DNA from: Pseudomonas sp. RC10
Lineage (GTDB): Bacteria > Pseudomonadota > Gammaproteobacteria > Pseudomonadales > Pseudomonadaceae
NCBI RefSeq assembly: GCF_038397775.1
Contig: NZ_CP151650.1
Coordinates: 2,914,001 to 2,978,000, forward strand
DNA length: 64,000 nt
Direction: 5' to 3'
Below the pieces are notes generated by a model, which searched no databases, was not told the origin of the DNA, and worked only from the letters and a program-made list of their open reading frames with translations. Within the stretch, counting starts at the first letter, position 1, and every line of letters starts with the position of its first letter. This document shows positions 35,202 to 45,330 of this stretch, one piece after another. The translations under genes and the position numbers were made by a program.

Positions 35202-35627
35202 TCACGGACCGTCTTCGATGGCCGTCACGATTTGAGAGAGGGTGTGTTGCGCAAGGCCCTGTTCGAATGACGTTTGTGCGCTGCACAGCACGCCTTCGAG
35301 GCAGCCTTTGATATTGCGACTGACGTGACAGCCCTCGGCGACGGCATACCCGTGGACCACATAGGCCTTGGGCGCATCGCTGGCGTTGTAAATGTCGAGC
35401 AGGGTGATCTCAGTGGCGGGTCGCGCCAGCATGCAGGACCCTGTTTTGCCTCGGGTGGTGGTGACCAGACCGGCCTTGGCCAGCTTGGAAATCACCCGCC
35501 GCACAAAGCTGGGGTCGGCGTTGACACTGCTGGCCAGATCGGACGAACGCGTGGGCTCGCCGGGGCGGACCGCCAGCGAAGCCATGATGTGCGAAGCGAC
35601 TGAGAACTGAACGTTGGGCTGAGGCAT
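35202..35627 (-). CDS. Rrf2-family transcriptional regulator with three-cysteine sensor region
   Basis: A 141-residue Rrf2 protein: winged helix (SSDLASSVNADPSFVRRVISKLAKAGL) with the family's TTRGKTG wing, then a C-terminal region holding Cys100, Cys109 and Cys115 (C-x8-C-x5-C). Three cysteines in this place bind an Fe-S cluster in IscR and NsrR, although spacing here differs; a thiol switch is also possible. An inverted repeat abuts its ATG, so it is likely autorepressed. The SDR gene downstream is the probable target. Confidence 0.88.
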   Translation of the reverse strand: MPQPNVQFSVASHIMASLAVRPGEPTRSSDLASSVNADPSFVRRVISKLAKAGLVTTTRGKTGSCMLARPATEITLLDIYNASDAPKAYVVHGYAVAEGCHVSRNIKGCLEGVLCSAQTSFEQGLAQHTLSQIVTAIEDGP

Positions 35628-35650
35628 ATTGTGAAACTAATCGTCACAAT
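35628..35650. promoter_or_regulatory. Rrf2 autoregulatory operator candidate
   Basis: Perfect 7-bp arms ATTGTGA (35628-35634) and TCACAAT (35644-35650) with 9 bp between, directly adjoining the Rrf2 start codon. A bound repressor would block initiation. Confidence 0.6.
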
Positions 35651-35740
35651 TCTGTTTGTCAACTAAGGATGGCGGGCTGCGCGAAACGGGCTGCGTTTGA
35701 AACCTTGGGTGTTTCAGGTGCAGCGCGTATGCCGTGTTTA

Positions 35741-35837
35741 CTGCCGCTGCGCGGCAGGCATCCAGACAACTCAAAATCCGGTTGCGCGCACAGTCCTGTG
35801 GGAGTTGGCTTGCCTGCGATCTGCCGCGCAGCGGCAG
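35741..35837. repeat. inverted REP-type pair (REPIN-like)
   Basis: CTGCCGCTGCGCGGCAG (35741-35757) and its exact reverse complement (35821-35837) flank a segment containing TGTGGGAG and CTTGCCTGCGAT, typical of Pseudomonas REP elements. The unit can fold on itself and sits between the divergent ends of the Rrf2 promoter and the LysR 3' end. Confidence 0.65.
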
Positions 35838-35883
35838 CAAAACCGGTGCATGCAATGGCGCTGGCACGGCGCAGGGGGCGGCT

Positions 35884-36801
35884 TCAGGGATTCCACCGCC
35901 ACACCGGGTTCGAAAGGTGCTCGGCGAAAAAATCCGACAGCGCGCGGATTTTTGCGGGGCGGCTTCGCGCCGAGGGGGTGACAAAATACAGTCCGCCCCG
36001 GGCCATGCTCCAGCCCGGCAGGAGCGTGACCAGTCGGCCATCCGCGAGGTATTCGGCGGCAATGAACTCGGGGAGTTCGGCAATCGCCAGCCCCTCCAGC
36101 AGCACCGGGAGCAGCGCGTCCGAGTTGGTGACCCGCAACCGGCCTTTCGGCGCCACGTCTTCTTCCGTGCCGTCGGTGTGGGTGAAACGCCACAGGTCAC
36201 TGCGCGCCCGATAGGCATAACTGAGGCATGACCGATCGGCGAGCTCTCGCGGATGCGCCGGATGCCCGTGCTCCGCCAGGTAACCCGGCGAGGCCACCAG
36301 AAATTGCGTCACAGAACACAGTCGGCGCGCCACCAATGAGGAGTCGGGCAATACGGCGATGCGCAGTGCGGCATCGAAACCCTCGGCGATCAAGTCCACC
36401 GATGCGTCAGAAAGGTGAAGGTCCACCGACAGCTCAGGGTATTGGCGCAGCAGTTGGGGCAACAACGGCGCGACCCAGCGCAGACCGAACGCCATCGGCA
36501 TCGCCAGGCGGACTTGCCCGCGAGGCTGGACGGCCAGATCCTGCGCCTCACTCTCCACCTCTTCGGCCTGCCGATAGATCTCCCCGGCCTTCGCCGCCAT
36601 GCTTGAACCGAACTCGGTCAATGCCAGTTGCCGAGAAGTCCGGTTGAACAGCCGACCGCCCAGACGCTCCTCCAGCCGGGCCACCGCCCGCGAAACGGTA
36701 GGGACGGAAACGCCCATCAGCCGCGCCGCTGCCGCGAATGACCCTTCTTCCGCCACCTTGGCGAACATGGCGAGACCTTCGAAATCGGGGAGTTTGCTCA
36801 T
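35884..36801 (-). CDS. LysR-family regulator divergent from an SDR gene
   Basis: A 305-residue LysR protein (LAMFAKVAEEGSFAAAARLMGVSVPTVSRAVARLEERLG; effector domain from GQVRLAMPMAFGL). It belongs to the large CrgA/DsdC-like subgroup that often controls a neighbouring oxidoreductase. Start ATG 36799-36801; 120 bp to the divergent SDR, with a palindrome in between. Confidence 0.92.
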   Translation of the reverse strand: MSKLPDFEGLAMFAKVAEEGSFAAAARLMGVSVPTVSRAVARLEERLGGRLFNRTSRQLALTEFGSSMAAKAGEIYRQAEEVESEAQDLAVQPRGQVRLAMPMAFGLRWVAPLLPQLLRQYPELSVDLHLSDASVDLIAEGFDAALRIAVLPDSSLVARRLCSVTQFLVASPGYLAEHGHPAHPRELADRSCLSYAYRARSDLWRFTHTDGTEEDVAPKGRLRVTNSDALLPVLLEGLAIAELPEFIAAEYLADGRLVTLLPGWSMARGGLYFVTPSARSRPAKIRALSDFFAEHLSNPVWRWNP

Positions 36802-36810
36802 TTCATTTCT

Positions 36811-36825
36811 GCAATGATGGATTGC
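36811..36825. promoter_or_regulatory. LysR-box candidate between LysR and SDR genes
   Basis: GCAAT-GATGG-ATTGC, a perfect 5-bp-arm inverted repeat of LysR-box size, 9 bp from the LysR start codon within the shared promoter region. Confidence 0.5.
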
Positions 36826-36921
36826 GGACAATTCTATTTTGAAAGGTGTCAGTCGTCGATAAGCTTCTCCTCACCGAAACACCTTACCGAACTCACTGAC
36901 TGACCTTTCTGGAGAAACACC

Positions 36922-37674
36922 ATGGCTCGCAAACTCGAAGGCAAAATCGCACTGGTGACCGGCGGCACCACGGGCATCGGCTTGGCCACCGCCAAACGCT
37001 TCGCCGAAGAAGGCGCCCACGTTTACCTCACCGGCCGCCGTCAGGCCGAACTCGACGCCGCCGTCGCACAAGTCGGTAACGCCACCGGCGTTCGAGTGGA
37101 CTCCACTCGCCTCGATCAACTCGACGCGCTTTATGCACAGATCGGCGCGGAGAAAAGGCACCTTGACGTGCTGTTCGCCAACGCCGGTGGCGGTTCAATG
37201 GTGCCGCTGGGCGAGATCACCGAAGCGCACTACGACGACACGTTCGAGCGCAACGTGAAAGGCGTGCTGTTCACGGTCCAGAAAGCCCTGCCGCTGCTGG
37301 CGAAAAACGCCTCAGTGATCCTCACCGGTTCGACCGCTGGCAGCTCAGGCACTGCGGCCTTCAGCGTGTACTCGGCCTCGAAAGCCGCTGTGCGCGCCTT
37401 CGCCCGCAGCTGGATTCTCGACCTCAAGGACCGCAACGTACGCGTCAACACCTTGAGCCCTGGCGCCACCAAAACCCCTGGCTTGGTTGACCTGGCCGGC
37501 CCGGATGCCGCGCAACAGCAGGGCCTGCTCGACTACCTCGCTTCGCAAGTGCCGATGGGCCGTGTGGGTGAACCGGTAGAAATCGCCAACGCCGCGGTGT
37601 TCCTCGCATCAGACGACGCGAGTTTCGTGAATGGCATCGAGCTGTTCGTCGATGGCGGCCAAGCGCAGGTGTGA
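36922..37674 (+). CDS. SDR-family oxidoreductase
   Basis: A 250-residue classical SDR with [34 protein letters not shown] (Ser) and YSASKAA (Tyr/Lys). The basic pair GRRQAE after strand 2 suggests NADP(H). GGAG lies before the ATG. Its divergent LysR neighbour is the likely regulator; such LysR-SDR pairs often respond to electrophiles, but the substrate here is unknown. Confidence 0.92.
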   Translation: MARKLEGKIALVTGGTTGIGLATAKRFAEEGAHVYLTGRRQAELDAAVAQVGNATGVRVDSTRLDQLDALYAQIGAEKRHLDVLFANAGGGSMVPLGEITEAHYDDTFERNVKGVLFTVQKALPLLAKNASVILTGSTAGSSGTAAFSVYSASKAAVRAFARSWILDLKDRNVRVNTLSPGATKTPGLVDLAGPDAAQQQGLLDYLASQVPMGRVGEPVEIANAAVFLASDDASFVNGIELFVDGGQAQV

Positions 37675-37741
37675 TGGATTAACGCGGGAGGGGAATGCCC
37701 CGGCTGTCATCGACGGGCGGCGCAAGAAGTGATGAAAACAC

Positions 37742-37774
37742 CTGGCCAGGCGAGCGAATGCTCAGCCTGGCCAG
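37742..37774 (-). terminator. long hairpin between convergent genes
   Basis: CTGGCCAGGC-GAGC around a GAAT loop pairs with GCTC-A-GCCTGGCCAG, a 14-bp stem with one bulged A. On the minus strand GTGTTTTC follows. It probably ends transcripts of the secreted-protein gene and perhaps of the SDR. Confidence 0.65.
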
Positions 37775-37800
37775 CGTCATGGGCAAATCAGAACCTGCTA

Positions 37801-38088
37801 TTACTCGTCAGTGCTACCGGCGCCCGACGGGCTTTTGTTGCCAGGGCTGGAGTTGCCGCCGCTGCCCGCTTCGCCACCGGAGCCTGGCAGCGCCGTGCCT
37901 TTGGTCTTGGCGCCGTTGGTGCCGGCTGCCTGTTTGTCGGTGTGAGTGGATGTGGTATGGGTCTGGCTCGCTTTGGTTTTGTGGGTGTCGCTAGGGGCAG
38001 TGGTGGTGCTGCTCGCGGCCATTACCGGCAGCGAAAGAATGCAGGTCAGTCCTGCCAGGGCGAACGCGGAACTCAGTTTCTTATTCAT
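37801..38088 (-). CDS. small secreted Ser/Thr/Gly-rich protein
   Basis: A 95-residue protein with a signal peptide (MNKKLSSAFALAGL...LSLPVMA, cleavage likely before ASSTTT) and a low-complexity mature part rich in Thr, Ser, Gly and Lys. No domain. A similar design is seen in periplasmic small proteins of Pseudomonas. Start at ATG 38086-38088, beginning of the signal peptide. Function unknown. Confidence 0.7.
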   Translation of the reverse strand: MNKKLSSAFALAGLTCILSLPVMAASSTTTAPSDTHKTKASQTHTTSTHTDKQAAGTNGAKTKGTALPGSGGEAGSGGNSSPGNKSPSGAGSTDE

Positions 38089-38296
38089 GTCGTCAAGCCT
38101 CATGGTCACTAAATTCAGAGCGCATGCATGCTGACGAGGGCGTCAGCAGCTCTAGTGTTTGGGGCATTGAGGGCGGGGAAAAGTTTGTGAAATTAATCCC
38201 CCGGCGATGAACGGTCAGATGTCGGGTGGTAACCCGACGCCCGTACGATGCATTCCCGACCCCGCGAAATCTTGCAGGGAAGGGAATGGCCGGGTG

Positions 38297-39376
<1,080 letters not shown>

Positions 39377-39407
39377 TTCGGGACACTACCTCTGCCGGGC
39401 CACTGCT

Positions 39408-40361
39408 TCAGGAAAGACGTACAACCTTGGTGAGGTGGCGCGGGGCCGTGCTGTCGAGGCCTTTGTGCCGGGCCAGACGCTCACCGAACAGTTGCAGCGC
39501 CGGCAGGATCGCCAGGCTTCGGTCCAGACCGGTTTCGCTGACCTCGACGTGCAGGTCGCCGGGGCCGCCCACGCCAATCACCAGCGCGCCTTTTACCTTG
39601 AGTTCGCTGTACAACTGGGTCTCTTCCTCGTGGGTTTGCGGGCTGTAGATCAGCACCACGCAGGTTTTTTCATCCACCAGGCTGACCGGGCCATGACGGT
39701 ATTCCAGCGGGTGGAACACCTGGGTGTAGGTCAGGCTCATTTCCTGGAGTTTCAACGCGCCTTCGCTGGCCAGACCGTAGTAAGCGCCACCGCCGAGGTA
39801 CACAAAGTGCGTGCGGGACAGCACGGTGGTGTCGACCTGACGATCCAGCGTCTGCATCGCGCGTTCAGCGGTGGCAGCGATGTGAGCGTCAACCGGAGAC
39901 CCGGCAAGTCGCAGACCCAGCAGCAGCATCAGGCTGGCGGAGCTGCTCATGACGATGCCTTCAGAGGGGTGGGTCGGCGCGAACACCACTTGATCGCTGC
40001 CTTTCGCCAGGCTGCTTTCGCTTTCGCAGGTGATGCCGATGGTCTTCAAGCCACGGGCGCGGCTGGCCTGCACGGCCTCGACCGTCTCGGTGGATTCGCC
40101 ACTGCGGGAGAGGGCGATGACCAGCGCGTCCTGATAGTGCGCCAGATACGCGTCCGGACGACGCGCCCATTCGCCGCCAGGCACGGCGATGGCGCGCTTG
40201 CCGTTGAGATTGAACGCGCTGGCCACCGTTTGCGCCAGGTAATACGAAGTGCCACAGCCGACGACCACCACGATGGGGGCGTCCACGGTCGGGAGGGGTT
40301 GAGTCAACGCGGCTTGCCAGAAGGGAAACTGCTCGACGATGACGCGTTCGGTAACGTTCAT
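39408..40361 (-). CDS. SIS-domain sugar-phosphate isomerase/deaminase (AgaS/GlmS-isomerase-like)
   Basis: A 317-residue protein with two SIS domains, as in the isomerase half of GlmS and in AgaS. Phosphosugar motifs are VVGCGTSYYLAQTV, ALSRSGESTETV and SSSASLML; a second set follows after residue 170. It would act on an amino-sugar 6-phosphate in the cytoplasm, releasing ammonia or isomerising. It lies between the permease and ATPase genes of a sugar importer, 18 bp from the permease, so it belongs to that pathway. Exact substrate is inferred. Confidence 0.88.
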   Translation of the reverse strand: MNVTERVIVEQFPFWQAALTQPLPTVDAPIVVVVGCGTSYYLAQTVASAFNLNGKRAIAVPGGEWARRPDAYLAHYQDALVIALSRSGESTETVEAVQASRARGLKTIGITCESESSLAKGSDQVVFAPTHPSEGIVMSSSASLMLLLGLRLAGSPVDAHIAATAERAMQTLDRQVDTTVLSRTHFVYLGGGAYYGLASEGALKLQEMSLTYTQVFHPLEYRHGPVSLVDEKTCVVLIYSPQTHEEETQLYSELKVKGALVIGVGGPGDLHVEVSETGLDRSLAILPALQLFGERLARHKGLDSTAPRHLTKVVRLS

Positions 40362-40379
40362 GTGCGGGTCCTTATGAGG

Positions 40380-41255
40380 TTATTTGGTCGCGCCGGCGAT
40401 GAGGCCGCGCACGAGGAAACGGTTGAGAAAGATCACCAGCAACACGGGCGGCAGCATGGCGATGACCCCGGCCGCATTCATCAGGCCGTAGTCGACGTAG
40501 TTGCGGGTGACGAATTCGGGAATCAGGACGGTCAGCGACTTGGTGGCCAATGAAGGCGAGAACACCAGCGGCACCATGAACTGCCCCCAGGCGCTGAGAA
40601 ACGTGAGGATGGCGGTGGCGATCAGGCCGGGCGCCGCCAGCGGCAGAACGATGCGGATCAGCGTGTACGTGCGGCCCGCGCCGTCCAGCCAGGCGGCCTC
40701 TTCGAGTGACACCGGCAGCGATTGATAGACGCTGCGCATGAGCCACAACGCCAGCGGCAGAAACGCGGACACGTAAATCAGCGTGACGCCCAGGTACGTG
40801 TCGATCAGGTGCAGCGAAATCATCAGGCGATACAGCGGAATCATCACCGTGTACGCCGGTACCGCCATGCTCGCGACCACCAGCCCGAACAGTAGGTTTC
40901 GGCCCGGAAAGCGCAGCCGCACGAAGGCGTAGCCCCCGAACGCGGCCGCGACCAATGTCACCAGCGTCGCCGCGACCGAGGTCACCAGACTGTTGATGAA
41001 CGCCCGGGAGAATTGCGGCCAGACCGACTGCACTTCGTTGCCCTGTGAGATGCTGCTGGCGCCGAACAGCTTGGCGAAGTGTTGCAGCGTCGGGTGTTCG
41101 GGCCACAGCGTCAGGTGCTGACTCAGCATGTCCTTCGGGTCGGTGAAACTGGTCATCACGGCCCAGTACACCGGGCCCAGCGACCAGATCAGCAGGACCA
41201 GTACGGCGAGGGCGAATCCGGCCTTGCCCAGCCATTGCAGGGTAAGTTTGCGCAT
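40380..41255 (-). CDS. sugar ABC transporter permease, MalG-like
   Basis: A 291-residue six-span permease with the EAA loop VSLEEAAWLDGAGRTYTLIRIVLPLAAPG. Its ATG overlaps the stop codon of the MalF-like gene (TGATG), so translation is coupled. Longer open frames across both permease genes in this region are out-of-frame shadows. Confidence 0.93.
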   Translation of the reverse strand: MRKLTLQWLGKAGFALAVLVLLIWSLGPVYWAVMTSFTDPKDMLSQHLTLWPEHPTLQHFAKLFGASSISQGNEVQSVWPQFSRAFINSLVTSVAATLVTLVAAAFGGYAFVRLRFPGRNLLFGLVVASMAVPAYTVMIPLYRLMISLHLIDTYLGVTLIYVSAFLPLALWLMRSVYQSLPVSLEEAAWLDGAGRTYTLIRIVLPLAAPGLIATAILTFLSAWGQFMVPLVFSPSLATKSLTVLIPEFVTRNYVDYGLMNAAGVIAMLPPVLLVIFLNRFLVRGLIAGATK

Positions 41256-42160
41256 CAGTCGAACCTCGTCTCGCGGTAGACCTTGAGGACGTAAATCATC
41301 GACACCACCAGCGACGCAATCATGGCCAGCACCGACAGCGCCATCCCGTAGGAGAACTTCAGGTTCTGGAACGCCGACATGTACACCTGAGTGATCAGGC
41401 TGCGGGTGTCCAGGCTGGAGCCGTTGAGAATCCAGGCCTCGTCGAACAGGTTGAACGCGAATACCGTGGACTGGCTCAGCGCAATGGCCAGCCCGCCTGC
41501 AATCAGCGGCAGCGTGATCATGCGAAAGCATTTGAGCGGACCCGCGCCGTCGAGCTTGGCGGCTTCGTACAGATCGCCCGGAATCGCCTGCAATGCCGCG
41601 AGCAGAATGATCGCGGTGAGGGGCAGCATCCTCCAGACGTGCACCAGGGCCACCAGCAGCAAGGCGGTGTTGTGGTCGTTGAACCACACCACGTTTTCGT
41701 CGAGCAGCCCGACCGCTTTGAGCAGGTTGTTGAGCAGGCCGTAACTGGGGTTGTAGATCCACAGCCAGACCAGCGCATTCACCACCGGCGGCAGGCACCA
41801 CGGCAGCACCAAAGCTGCCAGCAGCCATTGGCGCCCGTGACGGACCTTGTTCAGCAGCAGGGCGGCGCCCAGTCCTCCGACCGTTTCCAGGACCACGGCC
41901 AACACCACGTAAATCAGCGTGTTCCAGGTGGCGTGCTGCACGTTGGTGTCGGTGGCCAGGTTCTGGTAATTGAGCAGCCCGATGAAGGGGCTGCCCGGGC
42001 GCATCGGATCGATGCGGTACAGGCTGTCGAGCACCGTGGTCACCAGCGGCACGAACACCAGACTGGCCATGACCACAATGATCGGCAGCACGTACACCAG
42101 CCCGAGCCAGGTCTCGCCCGGCACCGGACGCAGCCGTTCTCTGATCGTGTTCAGATTCAT
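41255..42160 (-). CDS. sugar ABC transporter permease, MalF-like
   Basis: A 301-residue permease with about six spans and EAA loop PGDLYEAAKLDGAGPLKCFRMITLP. The ATG at 42158-42160 overlaps the binding-protein stop codon (TGATG). A GTG one codon earlier is also possible. Partner of the MalG-like gene that follows. Confidence 0.93.
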   Translation of the reverse strand: MNLNTIRERLRPVPGETWLGLVYVLPIIVVMASLVFVPLVTTVLDSLYRIDPMRPGSPFIGLLNYQNLATDTNVQHATWNTLIYVVLAVVLETVGGLGAALLLNKVRHGRQWLLAALVLPWCLPPVVNALVWLWIYNPSYGLLNNLLKAVGLLDENVVWFNDHNTALLLVALVHVWRMLPLTAIILLAALQAIPGDLYEAAKLDGAGPLKCFRMITLPLIAGGLAIALSQSTVFAFNLFDEAWILNGSSLDTRSLITQVYMSAFQNLKFSYGMALSVLAMIASLVVSMIYVLKVYRETRFD

Positions 42161-43419
42161 CACGGCTGCATCGCACTCTGGGCTTCGCGGGCGATCTGGG
42201 CCACCGCTTGATCGACCGTCAACTCACCTTTGGCGGCCTGATTCAGCGCACTGGAGACCGCGCTGGTGAACTGCGGGTACCAGACCGGCGTGCCTTGCTT
42301 GAACAGCGGGTCCACCAGACCGGCCTGTTGCAGGATCACGTCACCGCTCTTGAGCTTGCCCTCACTGTTCAGTTGCTTGAGGACGCTGGTGCGGGTCGGC
42401 AGGTTGCCCAGGGTTTCATAGCTCTCGATCTGGTTCTGCGGCTTGATGAACCAATTGATGAACGCCTTCGCCCCTTCCTTGTTTTTTGCGGTGGCCGGTA
42501 TGCCGACCGCTTCCGGCAAACCGATGGTGCGCGCGGTCCCGGTGGTGGTGAGCATGAGGGCGGCCGCGACGTGATCCGCAACCTGGGATTTGGCCGGGTC
42601 GCTGTAGACCGCCACGTTGCCTGCCCAACCGGCGAGGTCGAAGGAGGCATCGCCTTTCTTGAACAGCTCCTGGACTTCCACGTCTTTGAGGCCTGTCGCG
42701 GCGGGGCTGATCAGCCCGGCCTTGAGGGCTTCGACCTCGAACGCCATCGCCTTGTAACCCGCCGAATCCGGCTTGACGAACTGCGGCTCCAGTTTGTCGT
42801 TGAACAGCTCGCCGCCGAACACCTTGGTCAGCAAGTACCAGGCGGTGGCGCTGCCTTCTGTGGCCGACAGGGGAAGAGCGATCGGGTATTGGGTGATGTT
42901 CTTGGCCTTGATCGCCTTGGCATCTGCCAGCAGTTGATCCGGGGTGGTCGGCGCCGCGCTGATGCCTGCGCGTTGCAGGTGATCGCGGTTGTAGATCAGC
43001 ACGCGGAAGTCGTTGGCGTACGGAATCGCCAGCAACTGACCGTCGAACACGAACAGCTTGGCAGACGGGATGTCGGCCACGGTGGCCGCGTCCACCGCGC
43101 CGTCCAGCGGTTCGTACCACTTGGCAGTGCCGAACTGCCCGACCCACGACCAGTCCACTTCCGTCGCGTCCGCCGGTGGGCTGCCCGCGATCATCGAGGT
43201 CGCGACCTTGGTCAGAATCTGATCCCAGCCCAGGGTCTGGGTTTCCAGCGTGAGGTGGGTCTCGGCTGTCAGTCGATCCGTCATCGCCTTGGGCAAGGTG
43301 CCCCAAGGTGGCAACAGCACTTCGGTGGCGCTGGCCGCGCTGGCGAGCGGGACGAACGCCGGGGTGGCGAACGTCAGGGGCAACAGCGCGAGCGAAGCGA
43401 TCAGGTGGCGTCGGAGCAT
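42160..43419 (-). CDS. extracellular sugar-binding protein (family 1)
   Basis: A 419-residue binding protein. Signal peptide MLRRHLIASLALLPLTFATP... with cleavage near ASA; mature part has the family-1 solute-binding features (LPYAND-like AIPYANDFRVLIYNRDHL, LAGWAGN, TARTIGLPEAVGIPA). GAGG lies 7 bp before the ATG at 43417-43419. It follows the kinase gene by 10 bp and feeds the MalF/MalG-like permeases. Confidence 0.93.
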   Translation of the reverse strand: MLRRHLIASLALLPLTFATPAFVPLASAASATEVLLPPWGTLPKAMTDRLTAETHLTLETQTLGWDQILTKVATSMIAGSPPADATEVDWSWVGQFGTAKWYEPLDGAVDAATVADIPSAKLFVFDGQLLAIPYANDFRVLIYNRDHLQRAGISAAPTTPDQLLADAKAIKAKNITQYPIALPLSATEGSATAWYLLTKVFGGELFNDKLEPQFVKPDSAGYKAMAFEVEALKAGLISPAATGLKDVEVQELFKKGDASFDLAGWAGNVAVYSDPAKSQVADHVAAALMLTTTGTARTIGLPEAVGIPATAKNKEGAKAFINWFIKPQNQIESYETLGNLPTRTSVLKQLNSEGKLKSGDVILQQAGLVDPLFKQGTPVWYPQFTSAVSSALNQAAKGELTVDQAVAQIAREAQSAMQP

Positions 43420-43429
43420 GGCAAAACCT

Positions 43430-44401
43430 CTAGATCGGATAGGGGGAGGTAGATGGCAGTGCAAGCGTGTGATTCAGGTGTGAGGCGAGCGTGTTGATCC
43501 AGTTGTTATCCGGGTTCCATCCCGCGTTGTGTGCTGCGCGCCAGAGTGCGCCACCCACCGGTGGCAGACGCGGCGTGACAGGGGCCGCGGACAGCAGCCG
43601 CGTCATCTGACGGGTAATGTCGGGATGGCTGAAGACGCCCCCGGCATGGCTCCAGACCGGAGCGTTCACACCGCCGATGCGCTGCCAGGCCGTCGCGACG
43701 TGTTCAGCGAGGTGGCGGGCGGCGGCGTTCAACAGTTCGAGGGCGTCCGGATCACCGGCGTCGGCCCATGCCGAGACCTGAGCGGCCAGCGCCGCGACGC
43801 CCGCACGGCGGTTGCTCAGGCCGTACACCCAATCGATCAATTCATCGGGCGTCAGCCCGAGATGGCTGAGCAACGCCTGGGTCATGCGCGCGGCATGGGC
43901 CCGTCCATCCAGCGTGCGACTGGCCAATGCCAAGGCCTGAATACCGATCCAGTGCGCGCTGCCTTCGTCGCCGAACACATCCCCCCAACCCCCCACACGC
44001 AGGTGTGGAGCGTCGTCTTCGTTCCGACTCGCCCAGGCCATGGACCCGGTGCCCGCAAGGATCAGCACCCCTGCGTGAGCGCCGGTGAATGCGCCGTCGA
44101 AGGCGATGCGCACGTCGTTCTCGACGGTCACGGGGCAGGGCAATGCCTGCCGGGCGATGTCGGTTTGCTCAACGGACACGGCGTCGAGTTCGCCATGCAA
44201 CGGCAGTCCCAGAACGGCGGCGGCGAGGGGCGTACCCGCGGCTTTTGCCAGCAGCGCCCGCAGCTGTTCGCGCCATTGCGGATGAGTCACCGGGTCGAGC
44301 CCTTCGCTCGTTCCCCATTGCACGACGCGGCCCTGACGATCAGCCACGACCCACTGAGTTTTCGAGCCTCCGCTGTCCAGGCCCAGGATGCAGGTGTTCA
44401 T
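43430..44401 (-). CDS. BadF/BadG-type sugar kinase (N-acetylglucosamine-kinase-like)
   Basis: A 323-residue ASKHA-fold kinase. Phosphate-1 motif LGLDSGGSKTQWVV, the VENDVRIAF segment, adenosine-type VLILAGTGSMAW and GGVF are visible; it belongs with eukaryotic-like GlcNAc/GalN kinases rather than ROK. It would phosphorylate the sugar brought in by the ABC transporter. The ATG overlaps the DeoR stop codon by 4 bp (ATGA). Confidence 0.88.
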   Translation of the reverse strand: MNTCILGLDSGGSKTQWVVADRQGRVVQWGTSEGLDPVTHPQWREQLRALLAKAAGTPLAAAVLGLPLHGELDAVSVEQTDIARQALPCPVTVENDVRIAFDGAFTGAHAGVLILAGTGSMAWASRNEDDAPHLRVGGWGDVFGDEGSAHWIGIQALALASRTLDGRAHAARMTQALLSHLGLTPDELIDWVYGLSNRRAGVAALAAQVSAWADAGDPDALELLNAAARHLAEHVATAWQRIGGVNAPVWSHAGGVFSHPDITRQMTRLLSAAPVTPRLPPVGGALWRAAHNAGWNPDNNWINTLASHLNHTLALPSTSPYPI

Positions 44402-45198
44402 GCCGTGTGGTCCTCGGCGGCCATCGACTGACTGGAGCCGGTCAGCAGCCCGCAGCCCAGTTCCTGCAGCCGGGCCTGCCACTTGCTGCTCAACAGTTCG
44501 TCGCTGACCACGGTGAGCGCTTCAGTCAAAGGGGCGACGCGGTAGGTCAGGCGTTGGTCGAATTTGCTGGAGTCCACGAGCAGCCAGGTGCTGCCAGCGC
44601 GGGCCAGCATCTTCTGGTTCAACTGGGCTTCGCTGGCGTCGAGGCTGTAGATGCACGCGTCCGGGGCAATCGCGCCCGCACCCAGAAACAGCTGATCGAA
44701 CCAGAGGTTTTCGATCATCGCCTCGGCCAGCGCACCGACCATCGACGCGTTCTCGGCGCGTAATTGCCCGCCCAGCAGGACGATGGTGATGCCGGGGGTG
44801 TTCATCAGCACTTGCGCGACGTTCAGGCAGTTGGTGAAGACCGACAGCGGCACCGGGTCGAGACGCAGACGCCGCGCCAGTTGCAGCACCGTGGTGCCTG
44901 CATCGAGGAAGACAGTGGAGCCGGGAACGATCCGCTCATAGGCCACTTCGGCAATGGCGCGCTTGGCGTAGAGGTTCTGGTTTTCCCGCAGATCGAATGC
45001 AACCTCGACGCCTGCATTTTTGGCAATGCGTGCGCCGCCGTGGGTGCGATGAATCGTGCCGTCCGCTTCCAGGGTCAGCAGGTCCCGGCGAATGGTCGCC
45101 AGGGACGCCTCGGTCACATCCGCGATGGCCTGGATCGTGCTTTCGCCATGGCTGTAGAGGTGCTGGCAGATCAGCGATAAACGCTCGTCTTTAGTCAC
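44398..45198 (-). CDS. DeoR/GlpR-family regulator of the sugar operon
   Basis: A 266-residue DeoR protein with GTG start: helix-turn-helix (ERLSLICQHLYSHGESTIQAIADVTEASLATIRRDLLTLEADG), wing HRTHGGAR, and DeoRC domain with FLDAGTTVLQLARRL and VSDELLSS. It is the first gene of the operon and is divergent from the GatZ-like gene; the promoter region between carries several TGATT-type repeats that it would bind, released by a phospho-sugar. Confidence 0.92.
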   Translation of the reverse strand: MTKDERLSLICQHLYSHGESTIQAIADVTEASLATIRRDLLTLEADGTIHRTHGGARIAKNAGVEVAFDLRENQNLYAKRAIAEVAYERIVPGSTVFLDAGTTVLQLARRLRLDPVPLSVFTNCLNVAQVLMNTPGITIVLLGGQLRAENASMVGALAEAMIENLWFDQLFLGAGAIAPDACIYSLDASEAQLNQKMLARAGSTWLLVDSSKFDQRLTYRVAPLTEALTVVSDELLSSKWQARLQELGCGLLTGSSQSMAAEDHTA

Positions 45199-45297
45199 TG
45201 TGATTGCTCTTTAGTGATTCATGGGAATGAAATATAAGCCTTAAAAAATCACTGTCAATCAAAAATATGATTGATTGTGATCGTTTGGCTCTCTATG
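45199..45297. promoter_or_regulatory. divergent promoter region with DeoR-type operator repeats
   Basis: It contains CAATCA-N6-TGATTG (45256-45273, perfect 6-bp arms), the inverted pair AGTGATT (45213-45219) / AATCACT (45247-45253), and further TGTGATT copies at 45199 and 45276. The AT-rich setting and several copies of one hexamer between a DeoR gene and its presumed target are typical of DeoR operators. Confidence 0.6.
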
Positions 45298-45330
45298 GTG
45301 ACGCTTCAACGTCATCCAGAGGCTTTGGTC

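Noticed and set aside
40380..42176. 598-codon fused minus-strand frame over both sugar permeases
   Set aside because: The two permeases are separate genes overlapping at TGATG; the extension is out of frame with the MalF-like protein.
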